Shown piece after piece: positions 52,399-52,810 of a stretch of DNA of 52,810 bases (position 1 is its first letter; the number at the start of each line of letters is the position of its first letter). A program made the position numbers and the translations under genes. This stretch comes from Deltaproteobacteria bacterium (GTDB taxonomy: Bacteria > Desulfobacterota > Desulfuromonadia > Geobacterales > Pseudopelobacteraceae). The notes beneath the pieces were generated by a model that was not told the origin of the DNA, did no database searches, and was given only the letters and a program-made list of their open reading frames with translations. The stretch is taken from positions 1 to 52,810 of the forward strand of contig JAFLLC010000040.1 of NCBI GenBank assembly GCA_019162745.1. The letters are read 5' to 3'.

Positions 52399-52810
52399 TC
52401 AAGGATGCTCTTTTTTATAATCAGCGATAATCTCATTGAATTTATCTTCTTTAAGGTCTGGTACATTAGCGGACGGGTCCAGCACGAAATATTTACATTT
52501 GCCATCCATTTCGTCGTACATTTTTTTACTGTCATCAATATCATATTTTGTCCGGGCCGATAGAATGCCCATTCTGATCTCCTGACGAAGATAATAGGCT
52601 TTATCCGGTTCGAAATTAAGTAATACCGCATCAAAATTTTCTGCGTCCGCAATGACGTAGTGCTGACCAGGTTCCACTGTTGTTGTGAAAAAGCCATAAC
52701 CTCGAGTTGTGCCAATAAACTTTCGATCTAAATAGTTGTCGATATTAATTGCACTTCCAAAGATGGTTGTTCGCCCAATAACCAGTGCAGACTGACCGGC
52801 AGGCGGCTTG
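52399..52810 (-). CDS. DUF2846-like protein, 5' end beyond the window
   Basis: The minus-strand frame is open from the window edge to a stop at 52399, at least 136 residues. Translation includes PPAGQSALVIGRTTIFGSAI, DRKFIGTTRGYGFFTTTVEP, GQHYVIADAENFDAV and DKAYYLRQEIRMG. The pattern of a short beta-rich domain with GQHYV and KAYYLR is typical of DUF2846-type lipoproteins, but the N-terminus that would carry a lipobox is outside the window. It is upstream of the small lipoprotein gene. Confidence 0.7.
   Translation of the reverse strand, partial: KPPAGQSALVIGRTTIFGSAINIDNYLDRKFIGTTRGYGFFTTTVEPGQHYVIADAENFDAVLLNFEPDKAYYLRQEIRMGILSARTKYDIDDSKKMYDEMDGKCKYFVLDPSANVPDLKEDKFNEIIADYKKEHP

Overview
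The window looks like chromosomal DNA of a Geobacter-type deltaproteobacterium (Desulfuromonadota). This is inferred from gene content, not from a marker gene: futalosine-route menaquinone genes (mqnD, mqnB), PATAN-domain and PilZ proteins, a GAF chemoreceptor, a group 3b-like soluble [NiFe] hydrogenase, a SelW-like selenoprotein, and a radical SAM 'geopeptide'-like locus. Most of it is ordinary, tightly packed chromosome. I saw no tRNA, rRNA, CRISPR array or complete transposon.

Layout, left to right. 1-4.4 kb: a RelE/ParE-type toxin-antitoxin pair, then minus-strand yjdM-dtd-mqnD, a DUF4160/DUF2442 pair and a DUF362 ferredoxin protein. 4.7-12.3 kb: a PATAN regulator, an L,D-transpeptidase, penicillin-binding protein 1A and glmS. 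12.3-14.3 kb: a hipBA module lying between intact glmS and a diverged second copy of the glmS 3' end, which looks like the footprint of an integration or recombination event. 14.4-17.4 kb: an arsR-led plus-strand series with trxB, an in-frame-UGA selenoprotein gene with a SECIS-like hairpin, and two methyltransferases. 17.5-25.3 kb: aconitase, a glycosyltransferase and the four-gene hydrogenase operon behind a near-consensus promoter. 25.4-34.2 kb: a helicase fragment, mutS2, a GspE/PilB-type ATPase, greB, an FKBP, glcD, a small membrane protein, maf and yggS. 34.2-37.1 kb: a coupled engB-folE2-glycosyltransferase-mqnB operon. 37.3-40.1 kb: an ankyrin protein and panBCD, preceded by a structured leader that ends in a terminator (probable pan RNA). 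40.1-43.5 kb: fba, a PilZ protein and a GAF chemoreceptor.

The most unusual part is 43.8-51.9 kb. A 32-residue peptide gene with a very strong ribosome-binding site and a vicinal Cys-Cys is followed by a radical SAM/SPASM enzyme, a HAD hydrolase and an O-methyltransferase, all on the minus strand. Divergent from it are a TonB-dependent receptor, a periplasmic ABC-type binding protein and a hybrid sensor kinase. Together these read as a candidate system that makes, takes up or senses a ribosomally made, modified peptide. The window ends in two small envelope genes, the last one cut by the window edge.

All function calls rest on motif recognition by eye. No database search was run.
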